In this document: one piece after another, positions 1 through 11,328 of the stretch
How the letters are laid out: each line of letters opens with the position of its first letter
Position numbering within the stretch: the stretch's first letter is position 1
Position numbers and translations under genes: made by a program
The notes under the pieces: generated by a model
Database searches by the model: none
What the model saw: the letters and a program-made list of their open reading frames with translations, nothing else
What the model was told of the DNA's origin: nothing
DNA from: Piper betle
Taxonomy: Eukaryota > Streptophyta > Magnoliopsida > Piperales > Piperaceae
Reading direction: 5' to 3'
NCBI GenBank assembly: GCA_033002965.1
Contig: JAURVB010009005.1
Location: forward strand, 1 to 64,000
DNA: 64,000 bases

Positions 1-2237
1 GCTCTTCTTTCGAAAAGCCTAAACACTTCTTCATTTATTATCTGCATAGGAAAGTTAAAAAAAATAAACAACTTAAAATGACAAACTCAGAAAATAAATG
101 CATCAATGTACACAAGCAAAAAAAACAAGATATGCATGTGACTATCGAGGCATATTACCAATAAATTTACATCAAATTAATGTTTGCTTTAAAATATGCT
201 GGCTAGATCTTTACTGTTCAAAAATTCTTCTATTTCTTTCAACACAAATATAAAAAAATTGTTACAAAGCTAGGGAAAATGAATGAAATCTTTTGTATGA
301 TAGCTAATTCAGAATAAATAAAATTTTTAGATGCCTCCTTTTGAGTCTGTTGCAAGCATGGTCATTATCTATTGCTTTTATGAAGATAAATAGCTTGCCC
401 ACATCAGGTTCACTGCTAAGAATCTTCTTAACAATGAGAGCATTGAAGTAGCATTGGGGGCCCATAAGGCTCCCAAAAGGGACTTGAAACAGGTGTCACG
501 GGCCTCTCTTAATCAAAAAACTAGCTAAGAGAATTAAACTTTCTCATTAGCCCATATATAAGTCACCAACACCTTATGTGACCAATGTGGGATAAACCCA
601 ACAACTCCTCTTCACACATCAGGTTTATCCCACATCGGGCGACCACGAAACTATCATCGTCTAGCCTCTTTTAATCCAAAAGCTAGCTCAGAGAATAAAA
701 CTTTCCCATTAGCCTATATACAAGTCGCCAACACCCTATACAATCGATGTAGGATAAACCCAACAACTCCCCTTCATACATCGGGCGACGTCAACAACTC
801 CTTCACACATCGGGCGACTTCGAAACTATCATTGTTTGAAAATCTCCCCTTTGTCAGACGGAACTATCATATAATCACTTGACTCTGATACCACTATTGG
901 GACCTATGGGCCCCCAAGAGGGACTTGACACAAAAGGACTTGAAATAAGTGTCATGATACCACAGTTGGGCTCTATGGGCCCCCAAAATGGACTTAAAAC
1001 AAGTGTCATGTGTCTCTCTTAATCCCCCCAAATGGACTTAAAACAATCCAAAAGCTCGCACTGATACCACTGTTGGGCCTTATGGGCCCCCAAAAGGGAC
1101 TTAAAATATGAAACTTCAACAATCGGCGTAGGCCAAAAGGGACTTGAAACATGAAACTTCGACAATCGGCGTAGGTGAACACTAAAGTCAACCTAGCTCT
1201 AATACCACTGTTGGGTCCTATGGGCCCCCAGATAACTCTGATACCATTGTTGAACCTAGTTGGCTCTGATACCACTATTAGGCCTTATGGGCCCCCAAAA
1301 GGGATACCATTGTTGGGCCCTATGGGTCCCCAAAAGGGACTTGAAACAGGGGTCATGGGTCTCTCTTAATCCTCTCATACCACTGTTGGGTCCTATGGGC
1401 ACCCAAAAGGGCTTGAACCAGGTGTCACGGGTTTCTTTTAATTCTCTTAAACTACTATTGGGCCTTATGGACCTCCAAAAAGACCCCTATGGACCCTGAA
1501 AAAGGATACTACTATTGGGTCCTATGGGCCCCCAAAAGGGGCTTGAAACAAGTGTCATGAGTCTCTCTTAATTCTCTGATACCACTGTTGGGCCCTATGG
1601 GTACCCAAAAGGGTTTGAAACATGTGCCGCGGGACTCTCTTAATCCTCTGATAAAAGACTTGAAACAGGTGTCTCGGGTCTCTTTTAATCGAAAAGCTAG
1701 CTTAGGGAATAAGGCATTCCCATTAGCCTATATATAAGTCACTAACATCCTATATGACCGATGTAAGATAAACCTAACAGGTAGAAAGACTTATCATTTA
1801 GTGTTGGAAAAAGAAAAGACTTATCATTTGCCAAAGTAAAACAATTATACATATATAATTTTATAACACATAAACATCCAATATATACTTGCATACATAC
1901 ATAAAGATACTTGACGTGAAGTCGTAATTACCTATGGCCATAAATCCAGTCGCACCTGTAACTATAATCTTCTTACCCTTCAAAAACTCTCTAATACCTA
2001 TTCCTTCACCCTTGGCAACCCCATTAGGAGTACCATTTGCACATTAACCTAAACTTTCTTTCCCAAATATACGTACGCTGTTAGTTTTTGAGGAGTGCTG
2101 ATCAAAGATGGGAACCAGAACTTTCTCTTCGTAGGAATGACCATGGCCGGGATCAGCTCCATTGCACCATTTCTGTGAACCAAGTTTCTATCAAAAGAAC
2201 AACACTTTAGTGAAGCAGTGAGATAAATGGTAGCCAT
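1..2237 (-). pseudogene. Broken 5' part of a second FAR2/MS2-like fatty acyl reductase gene (exons 1-3)
   Basis: This is a paralogue of the intact reductase at 28591..43042, running off the left edge of the window. Exon 1 is 2237..1932 and starts with Met-Ala-Thr, like the intact copy. It ends in the Rossmann motif IIVTGATGFMAIG followed by a gt donor. Exon 2 is about 437..335 and can be read as DVGKLFIFIKAIDNDHAC. Exon 3 starts at 41. The damage visible is: in exon 1 the frame opened by the ATG stops at 2049, out of frame with the downstream Rossmann motif; exon 2 lacks one base near its 3' end; exon 3 has an extra base near position 12; no AG acceptor is visible directly before exon 2, where a TRIM-derived array sits close by. 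I infer a non-functional relic of a tandem duplication. The rest of the gene lies outside the window, so its full state cannot be judged. Confidence 0.85.
452..1779 (-). repeat. Array built from a TRIM-type LTR and its primer-binding junction, in FAR-pseudogene intron 1
   Basis: A unit of roughly 70 bp is repeated about ten times with much variation. Each contains TGTTGGGCCCTATGGGCCC, then AAAAGGGACTTGAAACA, then (A/T)CTCTTAAT, then CTCTGATACCAC. Longer copies at both ends add a 150-bp module ending in GGATAAACCCAACA. Read on the minus strand, the module is an LTR (TGTTGGGTTTATCCCACAT..., ending CCCAACA) followed directly by GTGGTATCAGAG, a Met-tRNA primer binding site. This is the layout of a terminal-repeat retrotransposon in miniature. 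The array is flanked by AGTAG (447..451) and GGTAG (780..784 of the second kilobase, 1780..1784), a possible 4/5 target-site duplication. I infer one TRIM insertion whose LTR/PBS junction then expanded in tandem. Short open frames here are by-products. Confidence 0.75.
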
Positions 2238-2270
2238 GATCTTTCTTCTACAATTAGTGAGGTGTTCTCC

Positions 2271-2279
2271 CTTTTTATA
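2271..2279 (-). promoter_or_regulatory. TATA box of the FAR pseudogene
   Basis: TATAAAAAG on the minus strand lies about 35 bases before the ATG at 2237. The intact FAR copy has a TATA box at the equivalent place, and the short leader between TATA and ATG aligns between the two copies, ending in GATC directly before the ATG. Confidence 0.6.
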
Positions 2280-2280
2280 C

Positions 2281-2914
2281 TATGACCTACACTTAGGTAC
2301 TTTCCATATGCATCCTGCTTTTGCTTTGTGCTTTCATGGTACATTTCCGTAGTTTAGAGTTCACACTTGAGAGGACAGATAAACAAGCACAAACCCAAGA
2401 TACCTATCTTGTGATTATGGGTAATTTTTAATTTGCCGCTAACCTGTTACTTGTACGAAACATCACTCTTTCAAATCATGCTGTGTGTAAGATAATTGAT
2501 TCGCAAGTTATTATTACTAGTTGAGGGTAATATACATACATGTTCATTATATATTGTAAATAAGTTGAAGCAGCAACAATTCAACGGATTACATTTTTAC
2601 TTCTAATATTGAAGCAAAGCATGTATTATATTGAAAAAGGGAAGAGAACAAAGTTCAGATCCATATCTTTATATTTCACTGTGTTATATTATGAGAAAAC
2701 TAGCCAAGAAGGCGGGATAGATTTGACTTTGATTTAAAAGCAATTTACATGAAATATTTTTCTAGTTAAAAATATTTAAATTGCGCCATTTAATTAAAAA
2801 TTACAGAACTTGGAATCGAATCATGTATATAACTATTTTATCTAATAATTTAATCTTATAACTGTATATCACAAAAAGATTTGTAAATATACTATATATT
2901 ACAAAGATTTCTAT
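2281..2914. other. AT-rich intergenic stretch
   Basis: Region upstream of the FAR pseudogene. I see no open frame of note and no recognisable repeat boundary. Confidence 0.5.
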
Positions 2915-3245
2915 AATATCCCTTAATTTAGTTCAACATCAATTGATTAGTGGTATAAAATTCAACATATTAGTAAGGGTGTGCCTATAATTAATTGTCA
3001 ATTTTAGTTTATCACCTTAAAGAGATAACTTATGCTCATTAATTTTCACTTAGGTTAGGTAATTATAGACAGAGTGGACATGGACTAGGCTAACAAGCAG
3101 AAGAAAGTAATTGTGAGGATGAAATTTTTTAAAGATTCATGGATTATAAGATCTCACAATATTAATTAGGTGCAGTTGTGTTTATTGATATTTAACTTAA
3201 TTTTACCAATTTTAAGAGATAGCATAGGCTCATCACTTTGCACTT
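2915..3245 (+). mobile_element. Degenerate TRIM remnant (same family as 12626..13047)
   Basis: Two partial LTR-like stretches share the motif order 'aata ttagt', 'taaagagat' and 'gctcat..ttt..cactt' with the TRIM at 12626. Between them lies a purine-rich stretch with GAGGATGAAATTTTTTAA, resembling that element's polypurine tract. Ends are approximate. Confidence 0.5.
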
Positions 3246-6200
3246 GTCATGTTCTTTGTTCTTCTGTTTTGTTGTTTCAGTCGAGTAGAGTCTAGTTTGC
3301 TTGCCATGTATTTGAAACCTCTTTCAGATGATCCTAGCCCCTTCGGGACCCATGGTGTGGTTCCTGAGGTCACCCCCAACTGTTTTAGGGTGCAAACCCA
3401 AAGTGCACACATTTTGCATCCAGTGCAGTGCCGCCTTCCTACCACCCTTGCGTTGAAACTTTGCAGATTTACAGTTTAAGTCTGGACGCGAAGGCTCAAG
3501 CCCGGAGCCCTTGCGCCGAAATTTAAACCTTTCCCTCCCTTTTGCCCTGCATGAAAAGATGCTAGGCCAGCTCCCTTGTGCCCAGTTGCGTGACCCAACC
3601 TTGCTTGTGCTCCACCTCTAACCTGTGTGCCTGGCCTGTCGGCCGGTTGTGGTCCAATTTGCCAAGAGGCCAGCGCAAAGGCACCCTCCCAACACCCACG
3701 CACAGGCTGTTTTCTTATAAATAGAGCCCATTTCGTCACCTTTCACCTGTTTGCTCTCGTTGCTCCACCTTGCCTTCCCTCCTTGCTTCCTCCACTTCTT
3801 CTCCAGCCTCTAACAATCTTCCCTATCCTTTCCAAGCCTAGCCAAGCCCCCAGGGCCATAAGTCTTGAAGTAGGAAGCTGCACTTAGGGTGCAAACCCAA
3901 AGTGCGTACATTTTGTGCCAATGCAACACTGCCCTCCTACCACCCTTGCATTGAAACTTTGCAGATTTAGGGTTTAAGTCTAGGTGCGAAGGCTCTGGCC
4001 TGGCGCCCGTGTGCCCAAATTTAGACCTTCCCTCCCTTTTGCCCTTCATGGAAAGACGTTAGGCCAGCTCCCTTGTGCCCAGTCGTGTGACCCAACCTTG
4101 CATGCAGTTCAGTTCACTCCACCTCTAACCTGTGTGCCTAGGTTGCTGGTCGTGCTCCAATTTGCTAAAGGCCAGCCCAAAGGTGCTCTCCCACCGCCCT
4201 TGTGCATAGGCTATTTTTTCTTAAAAATAGAGCCTCATTTCCTCACCTTTCACCCTTTTGCTTTCCTTGCTCCGACCTTGCCTTCCTTCCTTGCTTCTTC
4301 CACTTCCTCTCCATCCTCTTACAATCTTCCCTAGCCTTTCTAAGCCTAGCCAAGCCCCTAGGGCCATAAGTCTTAGCGTAGGAAGCCCCAAGAGACCTCC
4401 CCTATAAACCTTTGGAAGTAAAGTTTTTGTCTTTTAACCTCTCCTCTGCCTTGTTGTTACTGTTTGGTGTTGATCTGCATATTTTTTGGCATTTTGGCCA
4501 TATTTTCCATGGTAGATCTGCTTATTAGGAGTAGATATGTTTTGGTTTCATCAGTTTAGCATGAGTATAAAAATAAATATGCATTTTCATCATGATATAC
4601 TTACTTGTATGCACTTATTTCGGTAAAAATTTGATTTATCACGTTGTAGGACATATTTTTGCATGATTTTGTTCTAGTTATGTTCATAAGAGGAGATCTA
4701 CAAGTTTCATGAAGCATGTCTCGTCTAATTTTGCTTGTATGAGCATTTATGGGAGCCAAATTTGGCAAAAGGTGGTGCCTTTATTGTTATAGTTAGTCTA
4801 CTTGCAACGTTCCCCAATTTTTCCACCAAGTTTTAGGTTGTATTTGAATGCTATCAATTGCATGATTGTAGGTTAGGATGTTAGGTATTTTGTGTGAAAT
4901 CTCCATGATAAAATAATCTCATTAATGGCTTGAACAAAACCCCTAATAACATTGAATGCTTATTGTGCTGTTGATGTGATATGTCATGCCCTGAGATTGT
5001 GCTCCTTAGTGAGTTTGCTAAAAGACATTAATAAAAACTGATTAAAAAATATAAGTTTTGGGTTAAGTTATAATTCATTTAGGTGGTTAGCTAATCCTAT
5101 TTTTGGAGTGCGCTTGAACACAAGTGAAACCCTAGTTCTTTAACTTTGGATGTAAAATCCAAAAGCATAGTTGACTGGCGGTGAAATAAAGTTTTGTCAC
5201 AACAACATCACCTTAAAATTAGGCTGCCTTTTTCTCAGTAGATTTTGCGGTAGAAATTTCCGAAGCCATGTAAAAATACTCTATCCAATGCCTCTGTTTC
5301 CTGAGTCCCCGTAGGCCCAAATGCTTAGAGTTTGGACCTAAAATTTTACAAGATTCAAGAACAAGGTGTTGGCTAACTTTTCATCTTTACCCAAGTCCAT
5401 TTGGATTTTTACAAGGCCATGAACAAGCCTTAGGAAACTTAATGCACATCCAGGGAATACTCTTCCTTAACACCTTAACCTGACCTTTGTGTGCCTAAGT
5501 TACCATGTTGATCCAGAACTTGCTAATTTTTTAGTCTAGTTCTTAGAGTTTTAGGGCCCACCATGCTAAATTTCAGCCCATTCAAATACCGTTTTGCCCC
5601 ATCTTAAAAATTGTATGGTTAAGTCCACTGGATTAATCCCTAAGTGTGGGATACTTCTACGAACTATACTTGCAACCATAACCCTAATTAAGTTACTTAA
5701 ATAATTAAGTAAGATAATTAAGCTAATTAATTCTTTATGTGTCATGCATATGTTGAGGCTTTGCCTCATTTTGCATGTAGATGTGAGTTGATTATAATTT
5801 GGGTTTCATCTTTTGTTAGGATATACAAGGTGAGCTTGTCGATCTAGGATGTGGAGCTCCACTCATCTAGGTCCGTAGAACTCTTTTGCTTCATCTTTGC
5901 TTGACTCCTTTAGGGTTGAGATTTAATCAAATTTTAGACGTAAGACGCGTTGGTAGTGTTTTCTCGGATACCTCTGATGTCGGGCCTTCTAGCCAAATTT
6001 TTCACTAGTTTAATAAAACTTCAAGAATCAGATTTCTAATTGGTTTTCGAAAGCTAAGCTCTAGAAACCTAAGATAAAAATCCTTACCCAAGCCTACTAT
6101 ATAAGTATATGAAGGTTTAAAATTTTACGATCAAGAGAGTAATGTACGAGAAATATGAATTGCACTCATACTCATTTAAACCCTAAAGTAGTACAATGTA

Positions 6201-7355
6201 AGATGGTATTGCGTAACACAACATCTAAAATTTGTGATACTAACTTAAGAATTGTTACAGAGCCATCCGAGTACCATGGCAAGTGTTATATGGACGTGTG
6301 AGGGTGTAAGTGTTTTATAAGTATAAGTTGCTAAGCGTGTGCATCGTCCTGCACTATGTGAATTATTCCTGCTACAGCATTGCGAGGCTTTTTTAAGCTT
6401 CTAAGTTTTCACGTAGGTAACAGTACCCATTTGTCAGTCTTCAAATATCATTAGTTATTTTGGATCGATAATCAAACTTATTTGGTTATTGACATGTTTT
6501 ATATTATATGTAGGTGAGGTCCCATGGCATTGGCTGGCTTAGGTGCACAGATCTCTAGCTCATGGCGGTCGTAGTCCTAGTTGATTAGGTTATGTGTATG
6601 TGGAATTTGTTTGCAAATGTATTATTTTGTGGGCATGTGCCTTGAATTCCCATGAACTATGTATGACTTTGGATGGGGTTATGTAAGCGTTGTGTATATT
6701 ATTACTATTATCATCATCGTGTGGGGTATAACTTTATGGCAAAGGTTAAAATTCATCTGCAGAGTGTGTAAACCTTAAAGTTCTAAAACACAACGAGTAG
6801 TTAAGGTACCCAATATATATTTGGTTGTAGCTATGTTCATGTGTAGAGGAACGTGGGTTGGAGTGGCTTATGCTTGTTATCGTACGAAGAACCCACGTGA
6901 AGACCAGGTGTTAGGGTATGTTGCCGTCACACTCGATGATGCCTCTAAAAATTTAATTTACCTTTGCATGGTATGTGGAATGGGTAACCACGACCTAATG
7001 TTTACTTATTGCAAGATTAGCATTATTTAATAATAAGATACCTAAGCCAATCACTATAACTAAATATAAGAATCAGATCATGCATGCATATCTTTTGAAG
7101 CTCAATGTCTTAGCTACATTATGCATAACAAGAGAGGTGTTGCCTCTCTTGTGACTCGAAGTGCTCATTCATGAGAATTAGAGTAAAGATCATTCCTATG
7201 TTAGTACGATCAACATGTATTATATGAAATCTAGTAAGGTGTTTGTCTTAAACCTCCTCGAGGGTTGCGATTTACTTTCATAAAGTTTGTACTTGATAGT
7301 CCAACGAATAGTTTTTTGGATTATAATATCACGATTTAGTTCGTTCTATGTTGTG
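3246..7355 (+). mobile_element. Long LTR of Ty3/gypsy family 'A', copy 1 (5' end missing)
   Basis: This copy can be followed landmark by landmark against the solo LTR at 56061..62762. Shared landmarks include TGGCAAAAGGTGGT, the CAAG(C/T)C..CCCTAGGGCCATAAGTCTT segment, a poly-pyrimidine stretch, AAACCCTAAT..TTAAT(T)AAG, GAGCTCCACTCATC, and the 3' part around AACCACGACCTAATG. It lacks about the first 180 bases of the full LTR and the final bases near the TACA end. The pyrimidine-rich, relatively GC-rich 3380..4380 part gives several accidental open frames. It may be the 5' LTR of the chromovirus whose pol starts near 10981. Confidence 0.7.
3385..4382 (+). repeat. Tandem duplication of about 499 bp inside LTR A copy 1
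   Basis: The segment beginning TTAGGGTGCAAACCCAAAG at 3385 starts again at 3884 and the two units run in parallel, both ending in AGGGCCATAAGTCTT. The other LTR A copies have one such unit (for example around 56400..56840). The duplication is therefore private to this copy. Confidence 0.85.
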
Positions 7356-7594
7356 GATGTGTGCATGTTGTATGTTGTGTGTTTGTTGTATGATGGTATG
7401 CTGTGTGATTTTAAGTGTTAAATGTTTTGGTTAAACCCCCCACCCATTAGCTGATCCACAGCCTAGCGAACATGTATGTTTTTCTCTGTATGCTTTTTTC
7501 TTGCTTTTTTGTTAATCTGCTCTGTGTTTTCTAGACCGTTAGTTGGCCAAACAGGTAGTGTACCAATTAGTGTTGGTCAATTTAAGCACTCGAG

Positions 7595-7731
7595 ATGGCA
7601 AAGCGTCCACATAGAGGTAGAACCTTGCTAGGACACAGATCCCCACAGGCACTAGCATGTGTTAGGCAATCCCCATTGCTCACATGGGAGCTGATGGCAG
7701 ACCCATGGGCAGAGTTGATTTGGGTACTACT
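7595..7731 (+). pseudogene. Possible gag start of the LTR A element
   Basis: An open frame begins MAKRPHRGRT and is cut at 7731 by inserted LTR sequence. Position (downstream of an LTR A copy and upstream of pol) and the basic N terminus fit a gypsy gag start, but there is no diagnostic motif. This is an inference from context. Confidence 0.25.
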
Positions 7732-8621
7732 TATAACACCTCGATTTGCCCCGTAAAGCAAATCGAATTGAACTAATGAGCAAACAACACTAGAATGCAT
7801 GTGCAGCAGTTAGGGTTTGGCTCATACAAATAAGACATCCTAGATGAGTCAAATTTACAAGGAGACTAAGTTTCTGGAGAAAATCTTGTCGTCTCCCTTA
7901 TAAATAAGATAATGGAAAAATTACACAATTAAGTGATTATCACTCAATCAGCAGAACAATCTTAGGGAGACTACTAGATTTTCATAATATCATTTAACAT
8001 TCACACAAATATTTCCATGACATTACTCTACATTCCTAGATCATTCAAATCACATTTAGCATATATTCTATATTCATCAAGTTGTGGGCTTGTCTGGTCT
8101 TCACATGCCCTTCTCGTGCAATTACAATAATCAAAGAAGCTCCTCTAGGCCATGTTCCTTCTTCGCTCCATGTACCTGCATAAGAAACATGGATTCACAT
8201 ACTTTGATTATATAACTCAGACCTGCATAACCTAGATTATTTTGCAAAACAGAGGAAATATAGTTTTGCACACAAAAACTAGCAAAACAGTCCTAGTGCC
8301 ATATCACGAGGTATAAGCTGGCTTGGGTCACAACATAAGTCTCATGGCCTCACAGCCATGACATCATAGCATAAGTCAAATACATATCTAGCAAATAACA
8401 AAGTCCCCAAAGGACACAACACAAAGACTAAAAGGCCACAACCAAAACATTGGCCTAACATCCTCAAAGTCCTTGATATCTGCATAGCTACACTGGCCAA
8501 TTCTAGGCCAGCTCACCTACATAATGTAAGAAAATTTGTCAGCAACAGGTGTCACTGTGTCCTAAATAATTAATCGAGAAAATATTAATACTAGAAAATG
8601 GATAAAATCATTTCCTTCCCT

Positions 8622-8966
8622 TGCTTCTTCTCCAATGGCAGCAACAAGCAAGGATGGAGGAGCTTCTTCTCCAATGGCAGCAACAAGCAAGGATGGAGGC
8701 ACTCCCCAGCAGCAACAAGCAAGGATGGAGGAGTAGGGCGTCCTCCTCCTAGCAGCAACAAGCAAGGATGGAGGAGTAGGGCGTCCTGCACATGGCAGCA
8801 ACAAGCAAGGATGGAGGAGTAGGGCGTCCTCCTCCTAGCAGCAACAAGCAAGGATGGAGGAGTAGGGCGTCCTCCTCCTAGCAGCAACAAGCAAGGATGG
8901 AGGAGCTTCTTCTCCAATGGCAGCAACAAGCAAGGATGGAGGAGTAGGGCGTCCTCCTCCTAGCAG
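8622..8966. repeat. Minisatellite, units of about 39 and 43 bp
   Basis: The core GCAGCAACAAGCAAGGATGG recurs eight times. It is followed either by AGGAGCTTCTTCTCCAATG or by AGGAGTAGGGCGTCCTCCTC, so two interleaved unit types of about 39 and 43 bp alternate. Both strands stay open for 70 to 110 codons because the units lack stops, which explains the open frames here. It lies inside the minus-strand LTR. Confidence 0.9.
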
Positions 8967-9065
8967 CAGCAGCCTGGGCGTGGAACACCGTTTTCCAGCC
9001 CCTCCCCCTTTCAACCTGCAATGGCGTCCTTATTTATAGTAAGCGAACAGCAACTTCGTCTTCCT

Positions 9066-9240
9066 CAATGCAATGAGTTTGTGACTTTGTCTTCTCCAAT
9101 GCAATACTTCGTCTTCTCCAATGCAATACTTCGTCTTCTCAATGCAATACTTCGTCTTCTCCAATGCAATACTTCGTCTTCTCAATGCAATACTTCGTCT
9201 TCTCAATGCAATACTTCGTCTTCTCAATGCAATGACTTCG
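9066..9240. repeat. Minisatellite, unit about 21-23 bp
   Basis: The unit CTTCGTCTTCTCCAATGCAAT (with or without one CC pair) occurs about eight times in a row. It is a second minisatellite only 100 bases from the first, in the same LTR. The open frames reading it (for example repeated RRSIAL on the minus strand) are artefacts of the repeat. Confidence 0.9.
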
Positions 9241-10420
9241 TCTTCCTCCACTTCGTCTTCTTCAATCTCGTGGACCCCTTTCCCTCCTTCCGAATAAATC
9301 TCACGTATCTTATTTCTATTAAATTAGGCATAACCACGGGTTCAACCACGACTGGCTGGGTTAACCGTCATGATTGAGCCGAGGGGTGCGGTGAAAAATT
9401 TGGACGAACAGTTATCTACGAGGAACTGAAAGAAACAATAACTTCTCCACAACAGACTCATCATATGCATGGCTAATGGGGCCTAATCATAATCACTAAT
9501 AATGCATACACATGGACTGGATAATGGCTCATGGTAACATGCAAGTAATATGGCCAATAGTGGCTAATTGATAATCATTGCAACATTGATCGGTTCAGAT
9601 ATACTTGACAGAGGCAATAGGCCGAATATTGTTGAAATATACACTGCATGCAGGTAATAAGATGATATCATATATATAAGACCGTCACTAAGCAACAATA
9701 GATGGGTACTGACTATGACCCTCAATGACATCAAGCATACCAGTCATCTCGCATGCAAGTTAAAATCCAAAAATGTAATATGTACATCAAATCTGGGCAT
9801 GAACATGTCATATAGCGCTAAAGTGTGACTTTGAACTGGATCTTATAATCTTTCGACAACTCATCATGGGATCTCATCCATGAGGTTTTATTAATTCAAA
9901 AGATCAGTTAAATGACCCGTAGGTAGTGGTATCCAATAAAACATCACTAAATACGTTCTACATTGTAAATCAAAGCACGTAAGCCAAGCAGAAGATCAAG
10001 AAAAAGAGAGTTCTAACAGACATGGGAAGAGCTCCTCGTCCTACCGTGATAAGCCCAAACCCTAATGGCCTAGTGATGCAAACAACTACATACTCCTATA
10101 TGATGAATATGTGCAATGCATGAATAGTCTTAGATGCAAGAAGGACGCATGACATGCAACAGAAAATTAAATAAGCACACACACACAGCACACATGCTCT
10201 GATCAGATAATCATGCTCATACATGTATTCTAATACCATGCAATAAATTGAACCGGTTAATAAATTGTGTGCTAAAATCATATGTGTGATGTTGGTATAT
10301 TAGGAATATCATCTGCGCTTAAACCTACACAATTAAGATATCAACATGTTTTCGTTGTGTCCAAGGATCTGAGATGATATCTTAGGATGATTTTAGGGAT
10401 GTGTTCAATATTTTTCGGCA

Positions 10421-10980
10421 ATAGTCAGGAGCCAAAAAAGTAGGTGTCTCTATTGTTGGAGTAGCATGATGGCATGTCTGTTGATGAGTACTAGGCACGA
10501 TTCCTCACTTATGAGAAGTTTGCCTCAGGCAGATTGTGATTGAGAGGGACCAACTGCCCAATTTGTCCTGATCTGAACAAGAAAATAACGATAGGGATTA
10601 TATTGACTTGTTTCATTTAATTGTGTTACTTAGTGGTTTTATTACTAACGCGGTTTTGTGACCGCAGGTGAGCAGCTTTGGATTGAGGATTAAGAGTGTG
10701 GTTGGTGGTTCTTTTACCACCTAGGTTTGGTGAATTGATAAATAAATTGAACTTCTTTTTATACTCTTTCTGTTATAAATGTGACTATGGGAAATGGTTG
10801 AAGGTTGTGGGACTTTGTGCTCACGTAGTTAATTTATTTTATGTATTGTCACATGTTATAAGAACATGATTTATTGTTATGATTAATAAATTTCTAGAAT
10901 TATTTGTCATATTACGATTCATATTCTTGAATGTTATTTTTACATCATTTATATTTTTGAGTAACCCTCGCCCGGTTAGG
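10421..10980 (+). mobile_element. LTR-like remnant, related to the 3' half of LTR B/F
   Basis: The motif TTACTAACGCGGTTTTGTGACCGCAGGTGAGCA parallels, in order, the 'TTATCACTAACGCAGAATTGCCTCCGC' stretch of LTR F near 51580 and a similar part of LTR B near 20700. No clean ends are visible. Confidence 0.4.
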
Positions 10981-11310
10981 GTCAGCAGAGGCAAGCCAGT
11001 CTAGCTGCAGTAAAGGTTGCACAGGCACCAAGGCAGGAGATTGAGTAGCCAGATGGGCAGATTTAGGGTGCTAGGCCAGAGCATCAGGGCATGACATATG
11101 TGGCCACAACAAAGGAGGAGATCCAGGATGTTGCCATGATCACAGATACTTTACTTATCTATTCTACTTCTGCCGTAGCTTTGTTTGATTCTGGTAGTGT
11201 ACATATCTTCATAGCCAAGACATTCATCAATAGGATTGGTGTGCCTATAGATGACTTAGGCCATAATTTGGTTGTATGAACTCCTACTGAAGCTGTTCTC
11301 AGCACCTGAG

Positions 11311-11328
11311 TGTGTGTGTGTGTGTGTG
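11311..11328. repeat. (TG)n microsatellite
   Basis: About nine TG units inside the decayed protease-RT linker. They contribute one of the frame breaks of this pol copy. Confidence 0.8.

Larger units (their letters stand above)
7732..10420 (-). mobile_element. Minus-strand degenerate LTR sequence of a family related to LTR D
   Basis: The left end TATAACACCTCGATTTGCC reads on the minus strand as an LTR 3' end (...GGTGTTATA). Further in, TTTGTCAGCAACAGGTGTCA matches, inverted, the 'GTAAC..GTTACTGAC' block of LTR D at 61800. The stretch at 9320..9400 resembles the inverted first 120 bases of LTR D. The 9600..10100 part repeats some of these landmarks, so more than one LTR piece may be present. 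The right boundary is a guess and I found no target-site duplication. Confidence 0.5.

Noticed and set aside
1006..1499. Open frames over the TRIM-derived array (repeated PLLGPMGPQKG)
   Set aside because: By-product of the 70-bp repeat in a non-coding element.
3476..4334. Open frames of 79 to 116 codons in the pyrimidine-rich stretch
   Set aside because: They lie in LTR A and follow from its base composition; frames differ between the two duplicated units.
8562..8929. Open frames with repeated LLLPLEKK / SILACCC readings
   Set aside because: Created by the stop-free minisatellite; both strands and several frames are open.
8622..9240. CRISPR-like regular repeats
   Set aside because: Units are contiguous tandem copies without unique spacers, in a plant retrotransposon LTR.
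9021..9377. 118-codon plus-strand frame
   Set aside because: Its middle is the 21-23-bp minisatellite and it has no recognised domain.
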